Source: Diadophis punctatus similis (lineage: Eukaryota > Chordata > Lepidosauria > Squamata > Dipsadidae). Taken from it: 64,000 bases of DNA. The notes beneath the pieces were generated by a model. It had not been told where the DNA came from. It saw nothing but the letters and a program-made list of their open reading frames with translations, and searched no databases. The DNA lies in the NCBI GenBank assembly GCA_023053685.1, contig JALIGW010000002.1, positions 243,463,177 to 243,527,176 on the forward strand, written 5' to 3'. This document shows positions 22,001-33,319 of this stretch, piece after piece. Each line of letters starts with the position of its first letter. Within the stretch, counting starts at the first letter, position 1. Made by a program: the position numbers and the translations under genes.

Positions 22001-22120
22001 CAGGTAGTCCTCAACTTACAAAAATTCACTTAGTAACCATTCAAAGTTACAACAGCGCTGAAAATAGTGACTTATGACCGTTCTTCACACTTATGACAGT
22101 TGCAGCATTCCAGTGCAATC
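22001..22120. mobile_element. 'agtcctcgacttacgacc' MITE, left end
   Basis: TA then caggtagtcctcaacttac; it stops where the L1 begins. A right-end portion of the same family lies at 24885-25207, after the L1. Confidence 0.7.
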
Positions 22121-24868
22121 ATTGCCGAAAGAGTAAAAAAAATAATCAAGTAATTCATTAAGATCAGAATGGATTCTTGCCAAATAGACAGATACGAAAT
22201 AATACCAGAACCATATTAAACACCCTGGAATATTATGACTTACACACAGAAAAACAACTGGCACTAATATTTATCGATGCTCAAAAAGCATTCGATAACT
22301 TGGATTGGCAATTCTTGATAATGCAATTAGAAACGATGGAATTTGGAGGAAGATTCTCCAGATTAGTTAAAGCAATATACACAAAACAATCTGCAAAAAT
22401 TTTAGTAAACCATGACTTAACAGAAACAGTAAACATAACGAAAGGGGTATGCCAAGGATGTCCCCTATCCCATTATTCACACTTGCATTAGAAACACTGT
22501 TAAGATCAGTAAGGAATAACCAAGATATAAAAGGACTAAAAATAAGGAAGGAGGAATACAAAGGCTTTTGCCGATGATAGGGCATACATTTTGGAAGCCC
22601 CCCCTGGAAACAAGACCAATTTTAATTAGTGAGATTGAGAAATTTGGAAAGGTGGCGGGACTAAAAATAAAGAAAAAACAAAAATAATAACAAAAAAATT
22701 GACGGAACAACAAAATAGGAAAAAACACTGGACATCAAAACTGTAAAAAAGTGAAATATCTAGGCCCGTGATGGCGAACCTATGGCACGCGTGCCAGAGG
22801 TGGCACGCAGAGCCCTCTCTGCTGGCATGCGTGCCATCGCCCCAGGTCAGATCTCCGTGGTGTTTCTTTCGTGAGCTTCTGTTTCCCTGCAAACGACAAA
22901 ACACAAGCTCACAAAAGAAAAAGATCTTACCACTTGCCGCGTTGCCGGTGTTGGGATGCCCTGCTTCCCACCGGCCAGCTGGTCTTCGGGTCTCTGTTAT
23001 GCATGCATGCATGTAGCACATGTGCGCATTTATACCTTTCAGTTTGGATATGCACGCGTGCGCAATTTGGGCACTCGGTGTCTAAAAGGTTCGCCATCAC
23101 TGATCTAGGCCTATGGCTATCGGCAAGATGCAGCTCGATAAAAGAAGATAATTATACTAAATTGACTCAAAAAATACACAAAGATTTGGAGACCTGGGCA
23201 AAACTACAATTATCATTATTGGGTAAAATAGCGGTTAAAATGAATATTCTACCTAAGATATTATTTTTATTTTATTTTTATTTCAAATTGCTCCCAATAA
23301 AATGAAGAATTTTTTCACGGAATTGAACAAACTGGTACTAAAATTTATATGGTCAAAAAGAAAGGCGTGAATTAAAACCAAATTATTACATGATAATAGA
23401 AAGAGAGGTGGATTTGGACTTCCTGGCTGGGAAATCTATTATCGAGCTGCTGCATTAAATTGGGTAAGGGATTGGATTACGCTTAAAAATAAAAGGGTTT
23501 TAATGATAGGTTTCGACCTCCAAATTGGCTGGCATGCCTTTATATGGGGGCGGGACACCCAAAATACATGCTTATTTTCAACGGCATTATATAAGAGGAT
23601 CCCTGTTAGAAATTTGGCTTAAAATCAAGAATGAGCATTATAGAAAAATCCCCAAATGGTTATCGTCAGTAGAAGCAATCAATTACCCAAATTAACTGGA
23701 TGAAAAAAAAATAGTAACATACAAACAACTCCTGGATGACCAAGAAAAGCTCAAAACAAAACAAGAACTCAAGTCAATGGGAACAGAACTGGATTGGTGG
23801 CATTATTTACAAATACAATCACGGTATAAGAAAGATGCAATACAATTTGGATTCCAAAATGAACAAGGATTAGATAAAATTTTATTTGGCCTGGAAGAAA
23901 AAATGATAGCGAAATTATATAATTTTCAATTACAATTCAAATTGGAGGAAGAAGTGGATAAGGGGACAATGATCCCATGGGCACAAAATTTTGGATACGC
24001 AATTTGGCAGAATGGGACAAAATTTGGGAGGTGAACTACAAATTGACCCTGGCGGCATCATATAAGGAAAATATTTATAAAATGTTTTATCGCTGGCATC
24101 TACCCCGGCACGATTGACAAAGATGTTCCCGACGGTGTCCTCAAAATGTTGGAAGTGCAAGAAGGAGCAAGGGACCTATTATCATCTCTGGTGGACATGC
24201 CCTAAAATCAAAGTATTCTGGAACAAAATAAGAAATTGGTTGGAAGAAATTACACAACAGATGATAGATTTGAAGCCGGAGCTTTTTACTGGGAATTTTC
24301 AGAAGAAAGTTTTTAAAAAGAGGATCATTATATAATACTTCATATAACTACTGCTGCTAGGATTGCTTATGCTCAGAGTTGGAAAACCAATACCATCCCC
24401 ACATCCTCTATGGTTGTTAGAAAAATTTTAGAATGTTCCGAGATGTGTAAATTAACAATGGAGATACATGAGAAGGAAGATACAAAATTTTATGAAGCAT
24501 GGAACAAATGGTATAAGTGGTTAAAACAAAATAAAAAACTTCAAATTTGATTATAGAATGAGGGTCATCTCTGAAGAAATTGTAAATGTTCTTACTTTCT
24601 TTTCCTATGAAAACAATTATATTCATATGTAATTTAAGTGGAAGGAATAGATGTGGAAAACATTTTAGGAGACTATCCATTAAAGATGAACTGGATAAAT
24701 AATAGCGAGTGTCAAAATGAAAATAGCAATATTGTAAAGTGTAAATATATTTGGAAATATGATGAAAAAGCTGTAAAAGCGGTTCGTTATTTTTATGTTT
24801 GTTTTTTAATGTGTTTTTTGTAAGTTTTTTATATGTTGTTTTTAATGAAAAAACTCAATAGATTTTTT
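22121..24868 (+). mobile_element. L1 LINE, 5'-truncated, many frameshifts
   Basis: Reverse-transcriptase and C-terminal ORF2 pieces are recognisable in order: 'NGFLPNRQIRNN', 'ALIFIDAQKAFDNLDWQF' (motif A), 'GVCQGCPLS' (motif B), a damaged 'FADD' near 22567, 'KMNILPKILFLFYF', 'RGGFGLPGWEIYYRAAALNW', and the CCHC-like 'CWKCKKEQGTYYHLWWTC' near 24150. Stops and shifts are frequent, so it is dead. It ends in a short A/T tail. A hAT MITE is inserted at 22766. Confidence 0.88.
22766..23102 (+). mobile_element. hAT MITE inside L1
   Basis: Inverted ends ccgtgatggcgaacctatgg and aaaaggttcgccatcactg; exact 8-bp TSD atctaggc (22758-22765 and 23103-23110). It splits an L1 codon run equivalent to 'VKYLGLWLSAR'. 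Confidence 0.93.
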
Positions 24869-24884
24869 TTTTCCAAAGGGAGTT

Positions 24885-25207
24885 TTCTCCCGTTTTATAA
24901 CCTTTCTCGCCACAGTTGTTAAGTAAATCCCTGCGGTGGTTAAGTTAGGAACACGGTTGTTAAGTGAATCCGGCTTCCCCATTGATTTTGCTTGTCAGAA
25001 GGTCGCAAAAGTGGATCACGGGACACAGCAACCATCATAAATAGGAGTCAGTTGCTAAATGTCTGGATTTTAATCACGTGGCTATGCGGATGCCGCAATG
25101 GTCATCAAGTGTGAAAAACGGTTGTAAGTCACTTTCTTCAGTGCCGTTGTAACTTTGAATGGTCGTTGTAAACAAATGGTTGTAACTAAGTGGAGGAGTA
25201 CCCGTAC
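24885..25207. mobile_element. 'agtcctcgacttacgacc' MITE, right portion
   Basis: Contains 'cgccacagttgttaagtaaa' and ends near 'gtggaggagtacccgta'. It may be the other half of the MITE interrupted by the L1, but the two ends do not pair perfectly. Confidence 0.6.
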
Positions 25208-25419
25208 ATGAAGAGGAGGGCAGAGATGACCTTGGAGAAAATTCCCAGATAGTGTCAGCAAAACATGCCTGGGGAAAGAAGACCGCATGAGAAAGGAACT
25301 TGAAACGGCTTTGCCTTGACTTTCTTGGTTACTAGACAACCGGTGAATTGTTGGGTCAGTGTTGGGTACTGTACCTGAAAAGGTCTTAAGAAGTCGGGGA
25401 GATGTTCAGAGAGAATAGA

Positions 25420-26905
25420 AATAGGATTAGGAATAGGAATAGAATAGGAATAGGAATACAAAAGGATAGGATGGGATGGGATGGGATAGACTAGAATAGC
25501 AATAAGAATAGAATAGAATAGCAATAAGAATAGAATAGAATAGCAATTAGAATAAAATAGAATAAGAATAAAATAGCAATTGGAATAGAATAGAATAAGA
25601 ATAGAATAGAATAGCAATAAGTATAGCAATAAGTATAGCAATAAGAATAGCAAGGAATAGAATAGCAATAAGAATAGAATAGAATAGCAATTAGAATAGA
25701 ATAGCAATAAGAATAGAATAGAATAGCAATAAGAATAGAATAGCAATTAGAATAGAATAAGAATAAAATAGCAATTCGAATAGAATAGAATAAGAATAGA
25801 ATAGAATAGCAATAAGAATAAGAATAGCAAGGAATAGCAATAAGTATAGCAATAAGAATAGAATAGAATAGAATAGAATAGAATAGAATAGAATAGAATA
25901 GAATAGCAATAAGAATAGAATAGCAATGAATAGAATAGCAATAAGAATAGAATAAAATGGCAATTAGAATAGAATAAGAATAGAATAGCAATAAGAATAG
26001 AATAGCAATTAGAATAGAATAAGAATAAAATAGCAATTGGAATAGAATAGAATAAGAATAGAATAGAATAGCAATAAGTATAGCAATAAGAATAGCAATA
26101 AGAATAGCAATAAGAATAGCAAGGAATAGAATAGCAATAAGAATAGAATAGAATAGCAATAAGAATAGAATAGCAATAATAGAATAGAATAGCAATAAGA
26201 ATAGAATAGCAATTAGAATAGAATAAGAATAAAATAGCAATTAGAATAGAATAGAATAAGAATAGAATAGAATAGCAATAAGTATAGCAATAAGAATAGC
26301 AATAAGAATAGCAATAAGAATAGCAAGGAATAGAATAGCAATAAGAATAGCAAGGAATAGAATAGCAATAAGAATAGCAAGGAATAGAATAGCAATAAGA
26401 ATAGAATAGCAATAAGAATAGAATAGAATAGCAATAAGAATAGAATAGCAATTAGAATAGAATAAGAATAAAATAGCAATTAGAATAGAATAGAATAAGA
26501 ATAGAATAGAATAGCAATAAGAATAAGAATAGCAAGGAATAGAATAGCAATAAGTATAGCAATAAGAATAGAATAGAATAGCAATAAGAATAGAATAGCA
26601 ATGAATAGAATAGCAATAAAAATAGAATAGAATGGCAATTAGAATAGAATAAGAATAGAATAGCAATAAGAATAACAATAAGAATAGAATAGCAATTAGG
26701 ATAGGATAGGATAGGATAGGATAGGATAGGATAGGATAGGATAGGATAGGATAGGATAAAATAGAATAATTAATGGAATGGAATGGAATAATAGAATAGA
26801 GTAGAATAGAATAATTAATGGAATGGAATGGGAATGGAAGAATAGAATAGAATAGAATAGAATAGAATAGAATAGAATAGAATAGAATAGAATAGAATAG
26901 AATAG
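25420..26905. repeat. AATAG-derived minisatellite, about 1.45 kb
   Basis: Irregular higher-order mixtures of GAATA, GCAATAA and GGATA units, with a purer (GGATA)n block at 26697-26757 and (AATAG)n at 26838-26905. It abuts the 3' end of the Rex1-like LINE and is its expanded tail. All long reading frames on the minus strand here are repeat artefacts. Confidence 0.95.
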
Positions 26906-26907
26906 AA

Positions 26908-28165
26908 TTCTTTATTGGCCAAGTGTGATTGGACACACAGGAATTTGTATTTGGTGCATATGCTCTCAGTGTACATAAAAGAAAAGATACATTTGTCAAG
27001 AATCATGAGGTGCACCACTTAATGATTGTCATAGGGTACAAATAAGCAATCAGGAAACAATCAATATTAATATAAATTATAAGGAGACAAGCAACAAGTT
27101 ACAGTCATACAGTCAAAAGTGGGAGGAGATGGGCGATAGGAACGATGGGAAGACTAATAGTAATAGTAATGCAGCCTAGTGAATAGTTTGACAGTGGTGA
27201 GGGAATTATTTGTTTAGCAGAGTGATGGCGTTCGGGAAAAAACTGTTCTTGTGTCCAGTTGTCTTGGTGTGCAGTGCTCTATAGCGACATTTTGAGGGTA
27301 GGAGTTGAAGCAATTTATGTCCAGGATGCGAGGGGTCCGTAAATATTTTCACGACCCTCTTTTTGACTCGTGCAGTATACAGGTCCTCAATGGAAGGCAG
27401 GTTGGCAGTATTTGTTTTTTCTGCAGTTCTGATTATCCTGATTATCCTCTGAAGTCTGTGTCTGTCTTGTTGGGTTGCAGAACCGAACCAGACAGTTATA
27501 GAGGTGCAGATGACAGACTCAATAATTCCTCTGTAGAACTGTATCAGCAGCTCCTTGGGCAGTTTGAGCTTCCTGAGTTGGCGCAGAAAGAACATTCTTT
27601 GTTGTGCTTTTTTGATGACGTTTTTCATGTTAGGTGACCAGGACGCCGCCCTGAGTCCTTCGGGAGTTGGGCGGCATATAAGAATAACAAAATAAATAAA
27701 TAAATAAATAAATTTTAGGTCTTGAGATATGATAGAACCTAGAAATTTGAAGGTCTCTACTGTTGATACTGTGTTGTCTAGTATTGTAAGAGGTGGTAGG
27801 ATGGGAGGGTTTCTCCTAAAGTCTACCACCATATCTAAGGTTTCGAGTGTGTTCAGTTCCAGATTGTTCCGGTTGCACCATGAGGCTAGTTGTTCAACCT
27901 CCCGTCTGTATGCGGTTTCCTCGTTGTCTTGAATGAGGCCAATCACTGTTGTATCATCTGCAAACTTCAATAGTTTAACAGATGGATCGTTTGAGATGCA
28001 GTCAATGGTATATAGAGAGAAGTGGTGAGAGTACACAGCCTTGGGGGGCCCTGTGCTAATTGTACAGGTATCTGATGTGATTTTGCCTAGCTTCACCTGT
28101 TGCTTCCTGTCTGTTAGGAAGCTTGTGATCCACTTACAAGTGTGCTCAGGTACCGCTAGCTGATT
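26908..28165 (-). mobile_element. Rex1-like (CR1-superfamily) LINE, 3' half
   Basis: Minus-strand frame 28096-27206 encodes a reverse-transcriptase part with 'LLKFADDTTVIGLIQDNEE' (catalytic FADD), 'VEQLASWCNRNNLELNT', 'KKAQQRMFFLRQLRKLKLP', 'IESVICTSITVWFGSATQ' and 'HKNSFFPNAITLLNK'. A 75-bp L2 tail is inserted in frame at about 27640-27720, adding roughly 26 foreign codons without a stop. The 3' UTR (27205-26908) runs into the AATAG array. The clade name rests on memory of similar fish and reptile elements; L2-related is the alternative. Confidence 0.8.
27640..27717 (+). mobile_element. L2 3' tail inserted in the Rex1-like LINE
   Basis: 'ccgccctgagtccttcggg' and 'gggcggcatataa' then (AAAT)n; flanked by ttaggt on both sides. 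Opposite in orientation to its host element. Confidence 0.75.
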
Positions 28166-28345
28166 TAGTTAGAAGAATGTCTACCATTGGAAATCCGGAG
28201 GCTTCAGTGAGGCCTGCGCGGGGGAAGCATGGGGGTTGTGCACGCATGTGCAGGGGGGAGGGCATTGCATTATGGGTGTGGGCACGTGCGCGCACCCCCT
28301 TTTGGCACCCGAGCAAAAAAAGGTTCGCCATCACTGCCCTAGATT
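28166..28345. mobile_element. hAT MITE right end, truncated
   Basis: Ends 'aaaaaaaggttcgccatcactg'-type sequence at 28345; the left half is missing. Confidence 0.7.
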
Positions 28346-28395
28346 ATAAACTGACGGCGAACCCCACTCCTCACTAGCACTGAAGATGTTACCTA

Positions 28396-28862
28396 CCATA
28401 TTTTTCGGAGTATAAGACGCACCTTAGTTTTTGGGGAGGAAAATAGCGGGGGGAAATCTGCCTACCAGGTATTCATCTGGCTAGCGTCCTTAGTCTGGTC
28501 AGCTTCAGCACATTATTTTATCCCCTGGTTAGGACTTAAAAAAACCTTCTTCGGAGAGAGTAACAATGAAAGAGCCTGCAAGCCAGTAAGAGCTGGGAAG
28601 ATCGTTAGCACCTGGTTAGGGCTAGAAAAAAACTTATTAGGTGCAAGTAGAGCAATGAAAAAAACCCTGCAAAGACTTGGGGCTGGAAAAACATTCTTCG
28701 GAGAGAGTAACAATGAAAAAGCCTGCAAGGTAAGAGCTGGGAAGATCTGTTAGTACATAGTTATGGCTGGAAAAAAAGCTACATTCGAAGTATAAGATGC
28801 ACCCAAATTTTCAGCCACTTTTAGGGAGGAAAAAGGTGCGTCTTATACTCCGAAAAATACGG
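28396..28862. mobile_element. TA-target MITE, 'cgtatttttcggagtataa' family
   Basis: Ends ccatatttttcggagtataa and ctccgaaaaatacgg are inverted and flanked by TA. The interior holds two diverged copies of a 'cttcggagagagtaacaatg' block. Confidence 0.85.
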
Positions 28863-28864
28863 TA

Positions 28865-29446
28865 GTTGGGTAATGAAATGTCTACAAGAATACCAACAAG
28901 CTCAGAGAGCACCAAGGACCCCTCATTTCCACCCTGAGCTACAAGTAATCTCCTTTTATTGGAACTGGAAGTAAATGCTGTTTTTGGGTAAAAACGCCGT
29001 AAAACATTGGCAGGACGCTACAAACAGCCGTAAATGCAGACCAGTTGCTGAGCTTTTGAAATGCCATCATTTGATCACGAGGGATTCAACTGTCAGAACT
29101 CCAGAACTGGATTGTAAGTACCCTGGGTGGTGGGGGATGGAAGTCAGAGCGGAAGAAGCTTCTTGGATGTGAAGCGAAATGTCTTCAAAGAAAAAAACCA
29201 GAAAGCCCAGTTGCCTCTTGAAAGAGCATCTTTGGGGACAACCACGACCTGGATGACTGAGACTCTCCTTAGACATTTAGCTACCCCTGGAGAGGTAAAT
29301 CGTAACTTTGAATAGTCACTCAATGTCCTTTTGTTAAAGGACCTGGAGTTTGTCGGGTGGGGGTTGGTGAACAGGCAGCCCCTTGCCTTGGCAACCATGT
29401 TATGTGAACCCCACCCCACCCCATATTCCAAAGCATGCGTCCAAGA
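28865..29446. other. Intergenic sequence without recognised features
   Basis: No family or gene recognised; small frames on both strands look random. Confidence 0.3.
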
Positions 29447-29454
29447 CACTAGAG

Positions 29455-29868
29455 CAGTGATGGCGAACCTATGGCACGCCTGCCACAGGTGGCACGCGGA
29501 GCCATATCGGAGGGCACGCGAGGCGTTGCCCTATCAGCTCCACGGCAAACCGGAAGTTCGGAAAAACGCACTTCCGGTTTGCCGTTGTGCTGTTTTTCAC
29601 ACTCCGGAGGGTTCAGGGAAGCTTCCTGAAGCCCCGGAATGCAAAAAATGACGAAACGGACAAACCGGAAGTGCGTTTTCCGAACTTCCGGTTTGCCCGT
29701 TTCGTCGTTTTTTACCGTCCCAGGCTCCGGTAAGGCCTTTGCACGGGTGGGTGGGTGTGCGCACATGCGCAGGGGGCAGCATGGGGGGGGGGTTGTGCGC
29801 ATGCGTGGGGGGGAGGGAATGGGTGTGGGTATGTGTGCACGCGAACCAAAAAAGGTTCGCCATCACTG
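29455..29868 (+). mobile_element. hAT MITE, 'cagtgatggcgaacc' family
   Basis: Exact 8-bp TSD cactagag (29447-29454 and 29869-29876). The interior carries 'aaccggaagtt' inverted repeats, like the copy at 43270. Confidence 0.92.
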
Positions 29869-29962
29869 CACTAGAGTGTCCCCGTCTCAAACGACAGAAA
29901 AGCCAGTTACCGCTTGTATTGCTTTAATAAAAAGATAATACTTTGAAAATATTTCTCCACGG

Positions 29963-30346
29963 TTTGACAGCACGACTTAACGACCCCAAAATTCCTGTTG
30001 CCGAGCAAGAGAATCGTTCAATGAATTTTGCCCCCTTTTATGACCCTTCCTTGCCACGGTGGTTAAGCGAATCACTGCAGCTGTTAAGTTAGTAACAAGG
30101 TCGCTAAGCGAATCTGGCTTCCCCATGGACTTTGCTTGTCAGAAGGCCGCAGAAAGTGATCACGTGACCCCGTGGACACTGCAAGCATCATAAAGCCATT
30201 TCCAAGCGTCTGAATTTTGATCATGTGACCATGGGGAATGCTGCAACGGTCGTAAGTGTGAAAAGCGGCCCTAGGTCACTTTTTTCAGTGCCATTGTAAC
30301 TTCGAACAGTCAGTAAAAGAAGTGTTGTAAATCAAGGACTATCTAT
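29963..30346. mobile_element. 'agtcctcgacttacgacc' MITE, diverged
   Basis: Starts near 'agcacgacttaacgacc', ends 'gtaaatcaaggactatct'; typical interior 'gatcacgtgaccccgtgg'. Confidence 0.65.
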
Positions 30347-30377
30347 ATCCAATGATTGCCAGGGCCAATATTTAGAC

Positions 30378-30955
30378 CAGAGGTGTCAAACTCAAGGCGC
30401 GCGGTGCCGCCCTGCAAACAGCGAAGGACCGCCCTGCGGTGCCTCTGCCAGAGAAAACGCAGCTCAGGAGGGCTCTGTTTTCGCTGGCAGAGGGTTGCAG
30501 GAGGCTGTCGCGGCCAAAAACGGAGCTCGGGAGCCCCGGGTGGGTTCTGACTAACCTCGTTGCCGGTTCGCTTCCTCCCAACCCACTTGGGCACGTGTGT
30601 TGCACGCATTGAGCGTGCACAGTGCTGAAAACCCAGCTTCTGCGCATGAGCAAAAAACAAGATGGCGGCACCCATGACGTCGCCGAGACAGCCAGTTCGG
30701 GGGCATGTCCAGCCGGCCATCCCTGCTGGTTCGGCGAGTGGGGGGAAACTCCCACTACCGGTTCTATAGAACCGGTCTGAACCGGCAGGAACCCACCTCT
30801 GTCGGGAGCCCGTTTTTGTTGGCAGAGCGCTCGGGCCACCAACGGCACCCCCAACTTGAGTAACATCGAGCTGGCCATGCCACCCCCACCCCACCCCCCG
30901 CAGGTCAAACACAACCCTGATGCGGCCCTCAATGAAATTGAGTTTGACACCCGCG
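30378..30955. mobile_element. hAT MITE, 'caggggtgtcaaa' family, with nested MITE
   Basis: Ends cagaggtgtcaaactcaagg and gagtttgacacccgcg; exact TSD atttagac (30370-30377 and 30956-30963). A second MITE is nested at 30535-30801. Confidence 0.9.
30535..30801 (-). mobile_element. Nested hAT-like MITE, 'ggtgggttcc' family
   Basis: Right end on the minus strand starts cagaggtgggttcctgccgg; exact 8-bp TSD tcgggagc (30527-30534 and 30802-30809). Confidence 0.9.
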
Positions 30956-31059
30956 ATTTAGACTCATCAAATGGCCAGCCAGGTGTGGGTGGTTTCTCAG
31001 CTTGAGAATAAGGTGCAACGGAGGGTGGGCAGCGGAAGCACTTGGCTGAAACCTGAGAA

Positions 31060-31175
31060 ACCGATAGCTAACCACGATAAAGATTGTTGGGGGCCAACAG
31101 CCTGAGTCTGTAAACCGGTTAGAGAGGGCTTCAAAGCACTGTGAAGCGATATGGAAGTCTAAGTGCTTTTGCTAT
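31060..31175 (+). mobile_element. tRNA-derived snake SINE, 3' half
   Basis: 'agattgttgggggccaacag' to 'tctaagtgcttttgct' matches the SINE body; the tRNA-like head is missing. Confidence 0.75.
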
Positions 31176-31366
31176 CCCCAAAAAGCAGCACCTTGTAGCT
31201 CCTCAGTGCACAACTCTCTGAAAGGGACAAATAGTTCAAATCTTTCCCCACCCCCACCACTCCCCCAAACTGTGGTGGTTCCCCATATTGCTTTAATGCC
31301 AGCTGGATTGGAAATTTCGCCAGGAGAAAAAAAAAATCCCCTCGCCATTGGAGAGCAGCCGAGTGG

Positions 31367-32235
31367 CTAATCACTCAGCTTCTCCGAAGTCTCGCAAGCC
31401 ATGGCTTCCAACTGAATCTTGTCTCCACATTCGAAAACACTGATACTTTTGCCCAAGGCGTACATTTTCTGGTGGGCCAAGCACGGCGAATGCTGCTTCA
31501 ACTTCTGACTGTATTCGGGGCATTTATAGGTCTTCTCCTCCACAGGAACGATGGAGGAGTGAATCAGTTTGGGCTGGTCCGGGAGGCTACAATCTGCATG
31601 TTGATACATCCGTTCCCCCAGGTGGACTCTCTGATGGGAAGCCAGGTAAGTGCTCCGGCTGAAGCTGTTCCCGCACTCGCCGCATTTGTGGGGTTTCTCG
31701 CCCGTGTGAATCCTCTGGTGGGAGTTGAGAATCGCCTTCTGGCTGAAGCTCTTGCCGCACTCCACGCAGATGTACGGCTTCTCCCCCGTGTGGATCCTCC
31801 GATGCTTGATCAGCGTGGACAAGTCGCAGAAGCTCTTGCCGCAAAAGGAGCAGCTGTAGGGCTTCTCCCCCGTGTGGATCCTTTGATGGGAGGCCAGGAG
31901 GTCGCTACGGATGAAGCTCTTCCCGCACTCCAAGCACTTGTACGGTTTCTCCCCGGTGTGGATTCTCAGGTGGATCTTCAGGCTCGACTTGTAGCTGAAG
32001 AATTTCCCGCAAACGTTGCACTTGTATTTTCTCTTTTCGGTCGGCTTCTCTTCGGGGAGGGAAGCGTTATGGAATCCCGCCGCTTGGGAAGCCATGTTTT
32101 TCTTACACTTATCCGTGAGATAATTTCTCCTTGTCCTCCTCAGAGGGCGTAGCTCTTCCAGCTTTGGCGGCGCGGCTCGGTCGGAGGCGACTTTCAAAAG
32201 TCCCCTGCCGTTCTCGCTCTGCCGGACGTCACCTG
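31367..32235 (-). CDS. SCAN gene 2, last coding exon: five C2H2 zinc fingers
   Basis: The minus-strand exon begins after acceptor ctttatttcag at 32235 (or three bases later, because the site reads cagcag). It enters in phase 1 from exon 2 and runs to a stop at 31367-31369. About 70 basic linker residues precede five canonical fingers at about residues 331-470 of the joined 549-aa protein ('[19 protein letters not shown]' first, '[19 protein letters not shown]' last). A sixth finger, '[19 protein letters not shown]', has lost its second Cys. The product is a probable nuclear DNA-binding factor that dimerises through SCAN. It is convergent with SCAN gene 1 and has a different finger set, so its target should differ. 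Confidence 0.9.
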
Positions 32236-32344
32236 CTGAAATAAAGAGAGGATTGAAGAGGGCAAAAGGGAGAAAACATAGAATAACAGAGTTGGAAGGG
32301 ACCTTGGAGGTTTTTTTGTCCGACCCAGACAGGAAACCCTATAC

Positions 32345-33091
32345 CAGTGATGGCGAACCTTTTAGACACCCAGTGCCCAAACTGCGCGTGCATGCCCAAA
32401 CTGAAAGGTGTGCGTGCGCACGGACATGTGCACATGCATGAACGTATACAAATGTGTGCATGCACAAACATGTACTGACATGCGCGTATGCACAGCAGAG
32501 ACCCAAAGACCAGCTGGCCGGCGGGAGGCAGGGCATCCCAACACTGGCAGCGCGGCAAGAGGTAAGATCTTTTTCTTTCGTGAGCTTCTGTTTTGTCGTT
32601 TGCAGGGAAACAGTGTTAGAATATTCATGACTGGTAACAAGGTCAGCCAATGAATAGGCATAGCAACTAAGTCAGCCAACGAGAGCTAAACACTTCTGAG
32701 TCTGTGCAGAGAATCAAAACTGAAACTTAAGCTTAACGCTGGGTGTGGCTCCAGTCTCCACTCTGCTCTCTTGTCCACTCTCCACTCTCCTCTCTGCACT
32801 TTTTGCTGAAATGAAACTAACTGTTCTCTGCTGTCTGTAACTGCTTGAAGAAGAACTCTGTGCTTATGGTATTGTAAATTCATTTGTTACTATGTTTATA
32901 AAGAAGTTTATGAATCCAGCTGAATCAGTCATCTGTGTGCTTCTGGTTTTGATTTTTGCAACAAACTTTAATAAACAGAAGCTCACGAAAGAAACACCAC
33001 AGAAATCTGACCTGGGGCGACGGCGCGCACACCAGCAGAGAGGGCTATGCGTGCCACCTCTGGCACGCGTGCCATAGGTTCGCCATCACGG
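32345..33091 (-). mobile_element. hAT MITE, 'cagtgatggcgaacc' family, enlarged by an LTR
   Basis: Exact 8-bp TSD ccctatac (32337-32344 and 33092-33099), the complement of gtataggg used by the copies at 20192 and 60596. A solo-LTR-like insertion lies at 32614-32973. Confidence 0.9.
32614..32973 (+). mobile_element. LTR-like insertion inside the hAT MITE
   Basis: It begins TGTTAGAATATTC and ends near tttaata; a 5-bp direct repeat aacag flanks it (32609-32613 and 32974-32978). The MITE at 22766 shows the uninterrupted sequence 'gcttctgtttccctgcaaac', so the insertion is clear. The terminal base pair is ambiguous, so the solo-LTR identity is tentative. Confidence 0.65.
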
Positions 33092-33319
33092 CCCTATACC
33101 ATTTCAGACAAATGGCTGTTCAGTTTCTTCTTAAAAAGCTCCAGTGATGGAGCCCCCATAACATCTGGAAACAAATCGTTCCACCCTTAAGGAAATTTAT
33201 CCTGAGTTCTAGGTTGCTTCTCTCCTTAGTTTCCATCCATTCAAGGAGAGAAGCAACCTAGAACTAAGGGGAAACAAATCTGTAAAGCAGGAAATATATG
33301 TATTTTTTCCAAAAATGTA

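Larger units (their letters stand above)
32337..33250 (-). mobile_element. Antisense CR1 tail split by a hAT MITE, in intron 2 of SCAN gene 2
   Basis: CR1 tail 'gttggaagggaccttggagg' (from 32292) to 'aggaaaccctatac' continues after the insertion as 'catttcagacaaatggctg' up to about 33250. Confidence 0.75.

Noticed and set aside
25255..26999. Overlapping 160-250-aa minus-strand frames, Phe/Ile/Leu/Tyr-rich
   Set aside because: They are translations of the AATAG-type array in several frames at once.
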